A stretch of 64,000 nt of DNA, from NCBI RefSeq assembly GCF_017591435.1, contig NC_059304.1, positions 24,551,175-24,615,174 of the forward strand. Reading direction: 5' to 3'. Source of the stretch: Portunus trituberculatus. Lineage: Eukaryota > Arthropoda > Malacostraca > Decapoda > Portunidae. The notes beneath the pieces are model-generated. The model saw only the letters and a program-made list of their open reading frames with translations, searched no databases and was not told the origin of the DNA. The translations under genes and the position numbers were made by a program. Shown in pieces: positions 29,145 to 40,598 of the stretch; within the stretch, counting starts at the first letter, position 1, and every line of letters begins with the position of its first letter.

Positions 29145-30169
29145 CTAAAACAATAAGGGTAGGAAGGGTTTTTCATCCAGTAATAAGATGGCAGACTGGC
29201 AGTACCTGCTACTAATGTGGTCCTGCTGCAGTGTGGTGATGGCTGGACGCCACTAGTTTCTAACCAGTAGGGACTATTGGTTCGTTCCTCTTGGTGGCAG
29301 GGCCAGGGGACGAGTGAGGCAAGGCACTAAGTGACTGGAAGTGTGACCACTACTACAGACTACACGGATATGTGCTCTACGGTCTCCTGTATTTGCTACA
29401 GCAGAGGCAGTGAAGCTGAGGGCTACACACTCATACAGTGTAATACGAAAGTATCACAAAAAGCTCTAGTCACGCTGCCGCCGTCCACCAATCCTTGGTG
29501 TTGACTGTTGACGTCGCTTACCTTGCCAAGCCAACACACTCTGCCATAGAGTATAGCGCGGGCTTTCACACTTAAAATCTATTTGAAGTCCCTCGTATTA
29601 GTTTTCATGTCCGGAATTCACGTGTTAAAATCTGCGTCCGGAAGATTTTTTTTTTTTTTTTTTTTTTTGGGGGACTTTTAGTACAGACGTCCCTCTCGCT
29701 CTCCTTGTTTCCCGGCTTCCCCTTCGAAGCTCTTTCACTCAGCTGATTTGACGTCACATGTATAAAGCCACGCTATTGGGCAACAAGAGAAAGAGGGAGA
29801 AAGAAAAAAAAATAATAATAATAAATGGAGGATATGAGACTAAAATAGGATATGGAGAGGAAATGGGTTAACTCTTACCAATAACACCTTACCTAACCTA
29901 ACCTGATAATTACTCCCAGTGAGGTCTAACAGCACTGGTTCAAAGGGTGCTGTGAACTTATCATTACAGCTAGCTGTGACCTCACTGAACGTTTCCCTTT
30001 GTGCTTCACAACACAGAGTTGTCTGTAGATGGATACCCTCTACAGATAACTCTTTCATCACACAAAATTACATGCACCTAGCTACACATACATTTTTCAC
30101 TCAAGATTTAGAATTGGGGAAAAAAACTGACTTCTGTACCAACCAACGAGTCACCTTTCCTTTTCACAT
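29145..30169. other. no gene recognised; (CCTAA) motif
   Basis: A T-tract at 29647-29667, TTACCTAACCTAACC at 29889-29903, and one minus-strand open frame of 73 codons at 30061-29840 (includes FEPVLLDLTGSNYQV) with no recognisable domain. I cannot support a gene here. Confidence 0.5.
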
Positions 30170-30258
30170 TTTTAGGGACCGGCACCTCAGTGGGCCTTTT
30201 TTTTTTATCACTTTTTTGTTGCCCTTGGCCAGTTATTCCTCTTACATAAGAAAAAAAA
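30170..30258 (+). mobile_element. jockey-like LINE 3' tail (family J)
   Basis: Only the terminal family tail remains: GGGACCGGCACCTCAGTGGG, TTGTTGCCCTTGGCCAG, TTACATAAG and an A-tract. Confidence 0.7.
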
Positions 30259-30495
30259 ACTATGTCCATCACAGCTAGCCGCCTTTCCGCACACTTCTCA
30301 CTGTTTTTCCTTCAAAATAAGCTTGTGGTGAACACATATTTTATTTGTTGACAACAATATAAATCAAGTTATAATCCATATTAAGATCTCTAGCTATATT
30401 TTCTTGTTTCTTGTTAAAATAACACTTTCGGCATTCTATAATTTCAACTTTTTTAATTAGCACGCCTAGGATTGTTTTGGTGCTTGATATAATAC

Positions 30496-30840
30496 TGCTG
30501 CGACCCTCCTTCAGCTTCTTCAGGGAGGGGACGCCTCACAATCCTCTCGGGATCCGGGGCGTGTGTGTCGGGGAGAGGGACTTTACCTGGGTGGCGCGGC
30601 TCGGCTCCCCGTGATCTCCAGGGTCACATCTCGATCATGGAGGCCTAGCTCAGCGTCCCTTCCATTAAGGTGTGACAGTTTCATAAACACGAGCAACCAA
30701 CACCTCGCTCACCCTTTAGCTAAAGTCTGCACATATGTACTCATATGAACTACCCATATGTACTCTCTTATGACGCTGCTCCACACTCACACAGGCACAC
30801 ATACCTATCTGGGAGGCTGCTGCAATACACCTTCGCAACA
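30496..30840 (-). repeat. Gypsy 3' LTR, shortened (345 bp)
   Basis: Matches both ends of the other LTR (CTGCGACCCTCCTTCAGC at the left; CTGCTGCAATACACC and TTCGCAACA at the right) but lacks about 580 bp of its interior (equivalent to roughly 42108-42690). Confidence 0.92.
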
Positions 30841-30854
30841 CTGCCTCCTCCCAC
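30841..30854 (-). promoter_or_regulatory. polypurine tract of the Gypsy element
   Basis: On the minus strand GTGGGAGGAGGCAG directly precedes the TGTTGCGAAGG start of the 3' LTR, the position and composition expected for plus-strand priming. Confidence 0.7.
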
Positions 30855-31047
30855 ATAAATAGTCGTCTCGACTATTTCCCTAGTCTCGTCCTCCACATTT
30901 TACATCCTAGCTACTCAAATCTGTTTCCTCATCTAGAATATAGTCCTGCAATCTCTCAGTTGCGTCCTCCCCGCTGAGTCGGAAGGACGTCAAAATGATT
31001 ACTCTGTGTTTACATGAATTGCAGCCCCCTACAAGAGAAAATCAGAA

Positions 31048-32543
31048 GTGATTTGGAGTGAACACGCGTACTCAGTGGCTACTGAGGGAGGTCTAGGCCC
31101 GTTTTGCCAGCCAGAAATAAGCCAGAAGAAGACAGAAAATAAGCGTCCGTGCCTGGGTTTGGTGGTGCTTCCCGCCACAAAGCCTGCTGCTTCCCACGTG
31201 GGCCCAGCACAAAGAACTATGGTCGTCACAGGCACTGTTGAGGTGGAGGTAGGCGTAGCAGCCCTAGAGGACATGGAGATTGTTGAGGAGCCTCGTCCTG
31301 CACCATCTGGCAAGGAAAAACACCAGGAAAATGCTGCTGCTGACCAGATTCCCTGTCGAGATGAACCTGCCCCTGCCACCTCGGACCGTAAACAAAGGCG
31401 TCGTCTGTTCTTCCCTGCTGGCCATGGAAAGACAGCCAGTGAGCTTTTCAGCTGGTTTGCTGCCCTGCTGAAACAACACCCAGACCTGCAGCCACTGTAC
31501 AAAGATGGACGGAACCAGCCTTATCCTCCTTTTACGCCACCCTGGTAAGTGAGGGCTTTCTGGGCCTGGTTATGGAGTGCCCTGGCGACGATGGCACTCA
31601 CCCTGTTATTATCTATGGAGTGGCGACCAACATTAATGTCAACCTGATAGAGGTACCAGCTGGATTCCATGGGCTGAAGAGGAGGATGGTGGGGCAGATG
31701 GCAAGGCCCCAACTGTTGGGAGTGGTGACAGGCAAGGTGCCCACTGAAGTGAATCTCCTGGGCCTTGGACGTCGGCGTGTGGAGCGGTATACACCTGAAC
31801 CTGACCTGTGCCGCCACTGCAGTCGCTGGGGACACAAGGAATGGTGCTGCCAGTCTGCCCCTCGCTGCAGGTACTGTGCTGGCCCCCATAAGTCAGCACA
31901 GTGCCTGGATAAGATCAAGGAGGGCACCAAAATCCCTCCTCACTGCTGCAATTGTGGAGGTGACCACAACACCCACTCCACCCTCTGCACTGTCAGGCCT
32001 CGGCCCCAAAGGGAGCCTGCCACGGATGAGGTGAGTCGGCCCAGGCTTGTTTTCTGCCAGGCTCCACCTCTTCAGACCAACGCATGGGCGACGAAGCCCT
32101 CCTTCACGGCCGCTGCACCTCACCTGTCCCAGCCTTCCTGCCCCACCGCTGGCACTTCAACCACACCTGCCGTGTTACCACCTTTGCCGCAGCGCACTAC
32201 TACAGTGCCACCTGTGCCTCTAAACACAGTGTCCCAGGCAGGCATCACTCAGGAACTGCCTGGCACCGACGCTACCCAGCAGCTAATGGCGGTGGTGAGT
32301 GCACTAGTCGCCAAAGTGGACAATCTGACTGCAACGGTCTCTGGTCTCAGTACTGAGTTTGCCGCCTTCAAGAACCAGCAGCACACATTATGCAGTGAGA
32401 CCTCCACTGTGGCCCCAACCCCATCCCTAGCCAGCGGTGCTCAACAGGGCCAAGGAGAGAGTGCCGTGTGTCAGCATAGCCTGTGTGACCCACCCACGGT
32501 AAAGGACAAGGCCGCAGGGCAATGTGCAACTGCTGCTTGTTAG
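31048..32543 (+). pseudogene. LINE ORF1 (gag-like, three zinc knuckles)
   Basis: Frames 31048-31548 and 31572-32543 join by a frameshift near 31500. The N-terminal part is Pro/Glu-rich and ends in a helical ELFSWFAALLKQHPDLQPLY segment. The second part has YGVATNINVNLIEVP, then CRHCSRWGHKEWCC, CRYCAGPHKSAQC and CCNCGGDHNTHSTLC, typical nucleic-acid-binding knuckles, and a C-terminal coiled-coil-like MAVVSALVAKVDNLTATVSG. Likely role: RNA binding and particle formation for the LINE. Confidence 0.85.
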
Positions 32544-33140
32544 GGTATGAATTGTATATAATTATTTTTTTCCTTGTTTCTACACACAGCCGTGAGAAGC
32601 GAGGCTGATCTTAGCGAGGAGCACATCCTTTCATTTTCATATGCAAGTACTTCTTATGCTAAGTCAGTATACGTTCCCACAGGCTCAGTGTGAGAACCTC
32701 TGGTTGCTGGATTATATATATGTAATTATAACACCATAGACATATATTTAGTACTATCATATATTTTATTTCTTTCATTTATGATTAAGTAATACTTTAA
32801 CTATTGTAACCAATGCATTTGTAACTGTTCTTTAATATATGAGTCGATCACCGGTGTCAGTGAGCTTTTGCTGACAAGAGATTGACAAGACGGAGCTACG
32901 TTAGTTGGAGTCTGACGAACACACGAGCTGGCCGTTGTGCTCCCCCGGGCGTTTGCCAGGGAGCTGTGGACTGTGTGTGTGTGTGTGTACAAGACTATCC
33001 TTGTGTAGTGTAAATAACTGTATTGTTAATATAAGGAGAACCCAAGCTGTGTTTTCGTTAACTCCCCTGAGAAGACAGTGTGAGAGAGTTCCTGAACTAA
33101 CGACACTGCTACTCTTGTGCCCTCTTCGTGGTAACATAAC
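32538..33140 (+). mobile_element. candidate solo LTR between LINE ORFs
   Basis: A block starting TGTTAGGGTATGAATTG directly at the ORF1 stop and ending TTCGTGGTAACATAACA, AT-rich at first and then GC-rich, with TG..CA ends like an LTR of about 600 bp. I found no clear target duplication; it might instead be native inter-ORF sequence. Confidence 0.3.
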
Positions 33141-33172
33141 ATTGACCACAACATGCTGCACCCACACCGAGG

Positions 33173-33634
33173 ATGGATACCCCTGCCAAGCCAGTCAAGG
33201 GAGCCACACGACAGCCCCGGAGCCTCTCAGGGATGGCCCCTGCTCCCCCTGCTTCAGAGAGCAAGTCACCTGTGGCAGACTGTGAGGAGGATAATGCAGG
33301 TGAATGGACACTGGTCAGCCGAAAGAAGAAGCGGTGCCACAGCCCAATCCTAGGGCGGACTGCCAGCCCCGAGCCGGACCAGGGACACCTGAAGACTGCC
33401 AGCCCCAAGCCAGACCAGGGACATCTGAAGACTGCCAGCCCCGAGCCAGACCAGGGACATCTGAAGACTGCCAGCTCTGAGCCAGACCAGGGACATCTGA
33501 AGACTGCCAGCCCCGAGCCAGACCAAGGACATCTGATAGTAGCCATGCAGATGCTGATGGAGCAGATGTCTCGCCTGACACAGGAAGTGGATGGCCTGAA
33601 GACACAGATGCAACACCATCGCGATGAACGGTAA
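33173..33634 (+). CDS. LINE frame with five 12-residue repeats
   Basis: A 153-codon frame: an N-terminal part with GEWTLVSRKKKR (basic), then five tandem 12-residue units of the type TASPEPDQGHLK at 33359-33538 (36-bp DNA repeats), then a short coiled-coil-like end (MEQMSRLTQEVDGLKTQM). It lies between ORF1 and the endonuclease. It may be the N-terminal part of ORF2 or a second ORF1-like protein. I do not know the function of the repeats. Confidence 0.6.
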   Translation: MDTPAKPVKGATRQPRSLSGMAPAPPASESKSPVADCEEDNAGEWTLVSRKKKRCHSPILGRTASPEPDQGHLKTASPKPDQGHLKTASPEPDQGHLKTASSEPDQGHLKTASPEPDQGHLIVAMQMLMEQMSRLTQEVDGLKTQMQHHRDER

Positions 33635-33649
33635 GACTTTCCGCACCCT

Positions 33650-34628
33650 ACCATAGAATGTCAATGGTCTACATGCCCGTTTCACTGACTTACATTCTCA
33701 TGTCCTTCTCCATAAGCCTGACATTATTGCCTTACAGGAGGTAGAGCCAAGGGTGCCTGAGTTGGGGGGTTATGCCTCCCACACCCTCAGTTGTGGTGAC
33801 GGCAGTAGTCGGGGGATGGCCACTTACATTAAACAAGGGATTCCAGTTAACTTCATGGAGATGGGGGTCACTGAGGGTATTGAATTTATTACTGTTTGCT
33901 TACACACTGTGGGTGAAATTATTTACTTTGTAAACATGTACATTCATGCTGGTGCCTTAAATATTGCAAATTTTCCTGAGTATGTTCTTGAAGAGCAGAG
34001 TGTTATCATGGGTGACCTTAATGCGAGGCATAAGGAACTAGGAAGCCACCTCACCACCAATGCCAATGGTGTGCGCTGGAAGGCTTTCCTTGACACCACA
34101 GATACAGCTGTGTTTACTGGGGACCACACACCCACACATGTTCAAGGAGGCAGACTTGATTATGTAGCCCTCATCAATATGCCAACGTATACTTCCCAAA
34201 CTTATCTTGTCAGGTCATTGCTGAGCGACCACTTCACCCTGGAGACGACCCTCCTGGTGCAGTCCGCCCCGGCAGTTCCCAGGAAGCGCTTGATGGTGCC
34301 ACCATCCAGGATGACGGACCTCGTCGTCCATGTGGTGGCGTGGTACGCTGCCGTGAAGGGCTCCTTTGCTGATGCAGAGGCACTGTACGACAGACTCCTG
34401 CACACCATCGAGGGATTCATCGCGACTCCAAGGGTTCCAGCAAGGGCCCATGCTCCACGCCGCTGGACTTACGCTACCGACCCTGTCATACTGAACTGCC
34501 AAAAGACGCTCGCTGCCTACCAAAGACATTGGCAGCTCAACCCAGCAGACATAGAGTCACGGGATGCCATGGTTACCGTGGCTCGACACCTCACGGATCT
34601 GCAGCAGCAGGAAAGGAAGAAGTACTGA
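33650..34628 (+). pseudogene. LINE ORF2 endonuclease domain
   Basis: From NVNGLHARFTDL and PDIIALQEVE (catalytic Glu), through GDGSSRGMATYIKQG, VIMGDLNARHKELGS (Asp/Asn), GRLDYVALI and LLSDHFTLETTLL (Ser-Asp-His), to a linker ending QQQERKKY-stop at 34628. The catalytic residues are present; the start is behind a TAG at 33654. Confidence 0.88.
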
Positions 34629-35712
34629 GTCTCTTTCCTGGACAAGGACGCGGTCCCTCCGGGAGGTGTGGCACCATGTCAACAGCGTCCGGGGCAAGTC
34701 CAGACGGCAGGTGTGTGACCCTGATCCTGCAGGCAGGGCTCGAGAACTCATCTTGCAGTGGAAGGAAGCCTCATCCTTCTCTGGCCTTCCTGTGGAACAC
34801 CAGGAGGCGCTTGATCAGCAAAGACCATGAAGGATGGAGTTGCTTTGCCACAGTGTTCCTCTGCTGGACGACACCTGTGTGCCTATCACGCATGACGAAC
34901 TCCTCTCGGTAGTCAAGTTGGGCAAGTCAACAGCTCCTGGCAAGGATGGCATCACCTATGATATCCTCAATGCTCTCCTGGAGGTAAAGGTAGACAACCC
35001 TATCTTGGATTGATTTAACATGTCTTTCACTGCAGGCAAGCTTCCCCGCTCTTGGAAAACAGCCATCGTCATCCCAATACCCAAAGGTGATGGCACTTTT
35101 CGCCCTATTTCTCTCACCAGCTGTCTGTGTAAGATGATGGAACGGATAATATTGAACAGGCTTAAATACAAGGTGGGCCATGTACTCTCTGGCAATGTAC
35201 ATGGCTTCCTAAAAGGTCACTCTACAAGTCATTGTTTTGTTGAGTGTCTTATAAATAAGGATGCTACCTGCAGAGCTTTCGTTGATCTCAAGGGTGCCTT
35301 TGACAGGGCCAACAAAGATGTTATTATGGAGGAACTCATTCTCAAAGGTGTCAAAGGTAGATTATTAGGATGGATCACGGACTATTTGTACAATAGAACA
35401 GCACAGGTTTAGTTTCAAGGTGCAGTCTCCTCTGAGGAAGTTTTTGAGCTTGGAACACCACAGGGTGGAGTCCTTAGTCCAATGCTTTTCAATGTTTTAA
35501 TGGACAAAATTGCGTGCTGTTCCTTTCCGCAGGGCACCCAGGTCCTTATCTATGCTGATGACATACTCCTCGAATGCCCCACACCCAGGATTCTCCAGGC
35601 TGCTTTGTCACAACTGGCAGTGTTGTGTGTCCAAATGGGACTAGTGATTAATGAATGTAAAACAAAATTTCAAGCTAAAGGAAGGTCTCTCAGCTGCCCA
35701 CCGTAAATAACA
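34629..35712 (+). pseudogene. LINE ORF2 reverse transcriptase domain
   Basis: Motifs in order, across frame breaks: STAPGKDGITYDIL, LPRSWKTAIVIPIPKG, FRPISLTSCLCKMMERIIL, FVDLKGAFDRANKDV, a TAG at 35410, TPQGGVLSPMLFNVLMD, and the catalytic YADDILLE. The frame fails between 34630 and 34900 and again after 35706. Confidence 0.88.
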
Positions 35713-35787
35713 TTCCCATCCCTAGAGTTCATATACACAAGTACCTGGGTGTTCAGATGAGCTTTAGGAAGTCTCTTCAAGCCGTCC

Positions 35788-36668
35788 ATGTTCACGACTA
35801 AATTGTCCAAGTACCCACACGTTCAGGCTATTCATGTTTATTGTGATGGGTCAGTCAATGGCAGCAGGTCTGGATGTGAGCTGTTCATCCGTGACTACAT
35901 CTCTGCCAGTCTCTACACTGACACTGAGGTTTCCAGGCGGCTCCCTGCACCCATGTCTTCCACTAGAGCAGAACTGTATGCTGTTCTGGAGGCGCTCCAC
36001 ATTGTGGCGCCTCTCCATAAGAATGTATATTTCTTTATTGACCGTCAGGCTGCATTGTACGCCCTTCAATCCACCTCCCCATGGACTGTGACCTAGTTAA
36101 TAAGTGTCTTGATCTCATCCACGCCCTTGAAGGTGCTGGTGCCACGGTCTATTCAATCTGGATACCCTATCATGTAGGTATCCCGCTAAATGAAAAAGCA
36201 GACCACCTTGCTCAGTGTTCCCTACAAGATGACACAGTGAACCCTGGCACTGAGTACACTCTGGGTTATGTTAAGAGTAGCATTAAGGACTTTGTACAAA
36301 GTAGCATTAGTGATCAGTTGGAGCTTTGTTGCCATAGGGGCAGTAGCACTAGTCTTCACTATGCACGTGTCTCCCAGAGCTGTGCTTACACCTACAGGAG
36401 ACATACTGCATCACATGACAGGGTGGCAATGAGGCTCAGATTAGGCTACAAATACTTTTGGGAAGTCAGTGCTTCTGGTGTGTCCTGTGTGCTGTGTGCT
36501 GCACCAAAGGGACACACTCTGCGTCACTATATCATGGAATGTCCTCTCATTGCTAAATTTAGGCCACAAGGTCAGCATGACTTGTACAGCCTCATTGACC
36601 ATCTCCTAGACTCTGCCATCCTCAAGGGAATACTCAGGGAATATCCTCAGTTTGCTCCCAGACTGTAG
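35788..36668 (+). pseudogene. LINE ORF2 RNase H domain and C-terminal region
   Basis: VYCDGSVN (first Asp), TRAELYAVLEAL (Glu), FIDRQAALYAL (Asp) and, after a one-base shift near 36090, WIPYHVGIPLNEKADHLA (last Asp), so all four catalytic acids survive. The tail has a C-x2-C...H-x4-C-type CVLCAAPKGHTLRHYIMEC knuckle often seen at the end of I-type LINE proteins. Confidence 0.88.
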
Positions 36669-36885
36669 GATGTCTTAGGCAATAAGGTGTGCAATATGGG
36701 TATTTATTTATTGAAATACTTGTATTCTTGCTGTGTATACTGTCCAGAGTTATTTTTGTGATACTTTAACCTTAAGTCCTTGCCCAGGGGGTGGGTGGCA
36801 AGGCCCATCCTCCTCCTTTTTTGTAATTATTTATTAATTCAACAATAAATTTATCAATCAATCAATCCTGCAATCTCCGTGGTGG

Positions 36886-38554
36886 TCAACGCTGGCGGGG
36901 TGGGCGGCGGGCAGCGGCTGGCGGTGAGTCACCCACTCCTGACTCAACTTCCTCATCCCCGCTCGTCTCCGCTCCACGGTCCTCGCTGCCCACGAGGCCG
37001 GCGTCCGGCCCCGTTACGTCCTCTGCTACTATGTCAAGGGCAGCGTCCTCCTCCTCACTGCTGCTGTCACACGGGGTTTGGCCCCAGGTGAACTTCCCCG
37101 GACCGTGGTATCTCCACAGTCGGTCAGCATGAATTATCTTGGGCTTCCCGCGTTGTCCTCGACGAATATGAAAGGTTACCTCTGACACCTTCTCGAAGAC
37201 AGTGTATGGCCCCTCCCAGGGGCTCTGCAGCCTCGGTGAGAGACCTTTCCGCCGGTGTGAGTTGTAAAGCCACACCTTGTCGCCAGCTGCAAACTCAGCC
37301 GCGCGACTTCCCCGGTCATAGCGGTGCCTCATGGCCTCGCCCGCCAGCTTAAGTCGTCCTCGCACCTGATGATGAGCCTCCACTAGCCGCTCCTGCAGTG
37401 CTATGGCGTAGTCCGTGGCCACAGTAGGCAGTTCTTCATCTGGAGGGCGTCCTGTTATCAAGTCCACCGGCAAACGAAGCTCCCGGCCCATCATAAGCCG
37501 GGCTGGCGTGTAGGTGATGGCCTCGTGCGTGGCAGACCTGTATGCCATGAGCAGAGCGGGAAGCTTCCGGTCCCACTCTGTCTGTCCCTCTGTACAGTAT
37601 TTGGACAGTTCCTGAGCCAGTGTCCTGTTGAAGCGCTCCACCATCCCGTCAGACTGCCGCCTCAGTGGTGTCGTTCTCGTCTTCCGCAGGCCCATTAGCT
37701 AGCAACACTCGCTGAATACCTCCGACTCAAACTCGCGGCTCGCCAGGCACACCAAACCTGGTGAAGAACTGTTCCACCAGTACTTCTGCTACAGTCACTG
37801 CTTCATGGTTCAGCAGTGTGTACGCCTCGGGCCATTTCGTGATGGCAACACAAATGTAACGATTGCCAACTGCAGTCGCGAGTAGCGGCCCCACGATGTC
37901 TACTGCTACGCGCTCCATCGGGGCTCCCACCTGATACAGCTGTAGCGGCGCTCTACCCTTCCGTGCTGGTCCCTTCTTGGCGTTACAGGTGTCGCACACT
38001 CGGCACCATTCTTGTACATCCTTGTGCATCCCCAGCCAGTAGAACCGCTGTCGTAGACGACTGAGTGTCTTCTTCACTCCTAGATGCCCACTGGCGACGC
38101 CCTCATGCATCTCCCGCATCAGGCTGGCTCTCATATCACGAGGAATGACTGTCTGCCAGTACATCATCCCTCTGTCAGGTGTCAGCCACCTCTTCACCAG
38201 TACTCCTCTACTCAATTTCAGCGTGTCCCACTGCCTCCAGTAGAATCTCGTAGCTGGGCTCAGGGCTGCCACTTCTTGCTCGCCAGGGCGACCTTGACCT
38301 TCCTCCAGCCACTTTACTACTGGGTGGAGATCCGGGTCCTTCCTCTGCGCCTCCTGCAGAAGCGTGTCTCCGTCACCCTCCGCGCCATGGACTCGTGTCA
38401 GCCTGCAGACTTCTTCTGACTCCTTCCTGCTGCAATGGTGACACTCAGGCTCACATGGACGTCTGCTGAGGCTGTCAGCGTTCTTGTGGACTCTCCCAGG
38501 GCGATGCTCGACGCAGTAATCGTACTGCTCCAGCCTGCCGATCCACCTCGCCAA
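36886..38554 (-). pseudogene. Gypsy integrase, catalytic segment deleted
   Basis: Minus strand. HHCC zinc-binding region (HEGVASGHLGVKKTL ... WCRVCDTC), first catalytic Asp in VDIVGPL, then after FFTRFGVPGE a short deletion removes the segment with the second Asp. The frame shifts, a TAG follows, and the reading resumes at LMGLRKTRTTPLRRQSDGMV, where the ERFNRTL Glu is kept. A C-terminal DNA-binding part (GDKVWLYN, LQSPWEGPYTVFEKVS) and an acidic tail end at the TGA at 36886. It cannot be catalytically active. Confidence 0.9.
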
Positions 38555-40475
38555 CTGCCCTCAGGATTCTTCATCGTCTTCAACCACCGCAGGGCTGCGT
38601 GGTCCGTCCTCACAGTAAACTTTGCCCCATACAGGTACGGGTGAAAGTTTTCTAGACTCTTCACCACCGCCAGAAGTTCCTTCCGCGTGACACAGTAATT
38701 TTTCTCTGTGTGACTGAACTTATTACTGTAGTATGCCACCACATGCTCGCGTCCATCCTTCAGCTGTGACAGCACCGTTCCCACGCCCTCAGCACTAGCG
38801 TCACAATCCACGACGTACAGGCAAGCGGGGTCTGGGTATGGCAGCACAGGAGCGTTCACCAGCACCTCCTTCAGCCACTCAAAAACTGTCTGACACCCAG
38901 CATCCCAGCAAAATCGGGCCCCTTTTCTTGTCAGGTGGTGCAGGGGCGCCGATATGCTGGCGAAGTCCTTCACGAACCTACGATAGTACGTGCACAGGCC
39001 CACGAAGCTCCTCACTTCGCCCACATTGGTCGGGACAGGCCACTCTGCCACAGCTCGCACCTTCAGTGGATTGGTGCGCACCCCGTCCTCACTGACGACA
39101 TGCCTGAGGAAAGGCACCTCCTGCTGAAACAACAGACACTTCTTCAGGCTAAGCTTCAGATTAGCCCTCCTCAACCGCAGAAGGACATCCTCCAGCCTCT
39201 GCAGCTCCTCCTCGAAGGTGCATCCGAAAACAACCACATCGTCCAGGTAGACGAGGGCAGTCTTCCACTGCAGGCCCTCCAGTACCTGCTCCATCAGCCT
39301 TTCAAAGGTCGCTGGTGCATTGCATAATCCGAAAGGCATGACGCGGAACTGCCATAGTCCCTGCCCAAAGGAGAATGCTGTCTTCTCTTTATCCTCGTCC
39401 GCCACCTCCACCTGATGATAGCCAGACTTCAGATCCAGAGTGGAGAACCAGCGGGCACCTGTCAGTGCATCCAGCGTGTCGTCGATCCTGGGTAGTGGAT
39501 AGGAATCCGTCACCGTGACGTCGTTCAGAGCTCTGTAGTCTACACAGAGACGCGTCGACCCATCTTTCTTCTTCACCAAAACTACTGCAGAAGACCACGG
39601 GCTGTTCGTTTTCTCGATCACACCTTGCGCCTGTAAGTCTCTCACCGCTTTCTCCATCTCCTGACGTCGAGCGGGAGGTATTCTTCGTGGTGCGTGCTTG
39701 ATTGGGTGGCTGCCACTGGTATCGATGCGATGTTGAACCAGATTCGTGCAGCCCAGGTCCGTGTCTCCCTTCGAGAAGACATCAGCGTACACGCACAGCA
39801 TCCTCCGCAACTGTACTGCTTGCTCAGTGCTCAGACGCTCCGTACTCTTCTGCAGCATCTCCCGTAGGTGCTCCGGCACTCGTCTTCCGTCACCATCTCT
39901 TTCAGCAGGCTGTATCACGCTCCTCGCTGTCCGCCCACTGGTGGCAGCCAGGTGCACCGCGCTCCTCACTGCCCGCCCGCTGGTGGTGGCCGGTGTGGCC
40001 ACGCTCCCCGCTGCCTGCCCGGTTGGCAGCTGCTGCACCTCACCTGCTGGCTCCACTTGTCCACCGCGCCCGCTCACCTCCCGGCGCCGTTGTTGTTCGC
40101 CCCTTGTCCTACTCCTTGAGGCCAGGCCAGCAGACCGGGCGCAAGCTACCTGTGGGCAGGCGTCCTCGGGGAGTAAGGGCACTTCCGTATCATGTACCCT
40201 CAGCGTTCCTTTCCCGAAGTCGATACAAGCCCGGCCCTTCGTCAGGTAGTCGATACCCAGGAGGCAGGGTTCCTCCAGGTCAGCCATGTACACAGGTAGC
40301 TGCATCCCCTCACCTCCCACCTCTATCCGCGCCTCCACTGGTCCCCGCATCGCGCTGCAGTGCCCCATCACTCCACACATCTGTGGGGCAAAGGGGAGGT
40401 TCTGTGCTGCGATGACGCCCTTCCTGATGAGCGTCCTGTCCGCCCCAGTATCCACGGTAAGGCAACACGGTTATC
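38398..40475 (-). pseudogene. Gypsy pol: protease, reverse transcriptase, RNase H
   Basis: Minus strand, one long frame of about 685 codons from the protease active site VDTGADRT through LLGIDYL, the reverse transcriptase (VLVKKKDGSTRLCVDYRALN, FSTLDLKSGYHQVEV, FRVMPFGLCNAPATF, VYLDDVVVFG) and RNase H (VVDCDASAEGVGTVLSQL, FTVRTDHAALRWL). The YLDD box is intact. A frameshift near 38565 separates it from the integrase frame, and a stop lies just before the protease. Confidence 0.92.
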
Positions 40476-40598
40476 CATCGATCACGCCTCCAACCTGGGA
40501 GGTGAGGGCAGCAGCAGCTGCAGCGGTGACAGAGCGGCGGCCAGTTAGCAGGAGTGGGGCCTGGGTGATGACGGCTGGTGTGTGGCCCCGCTCACCAG

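Larger units (their letters stand above)
30956..36866 (+). mobile_element. I-superfamily LINE with RNase H, inserted in Gypsy
   Basis: A 5.9 kb non-LTR element bounded by an 11-bp duplication, CCTGCAATCTC, at 30945-30955 and 36867-36877. Order: ORF1 with three zinc knuckles, a repeat-bearing frame, endonuclease, reverse transcriptase with YADD, RNase H, and a 3' end of (ATCA)n repeats instead of poly(A). The RNase H domain after the reverse transcriptase places it in the I superfamily. Many frame breaks make it inactive, but the sharp duplication shows it entered near full length and after the Gypsy element. Confidence 0.93.

Noticed and set aside
31029..32123. Several minus-strand frames over the LINE ORF1
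   Set aside because: Shadows of a GC-rich coding strand; the plus-strand frames carry the zinc knuckles.
33109..33685. Antisense frames with repeated WSGSGLAVFRCP-like units
   Set aside because: Reverse-strand reading of the 36-bp repeats of the LINE frame.
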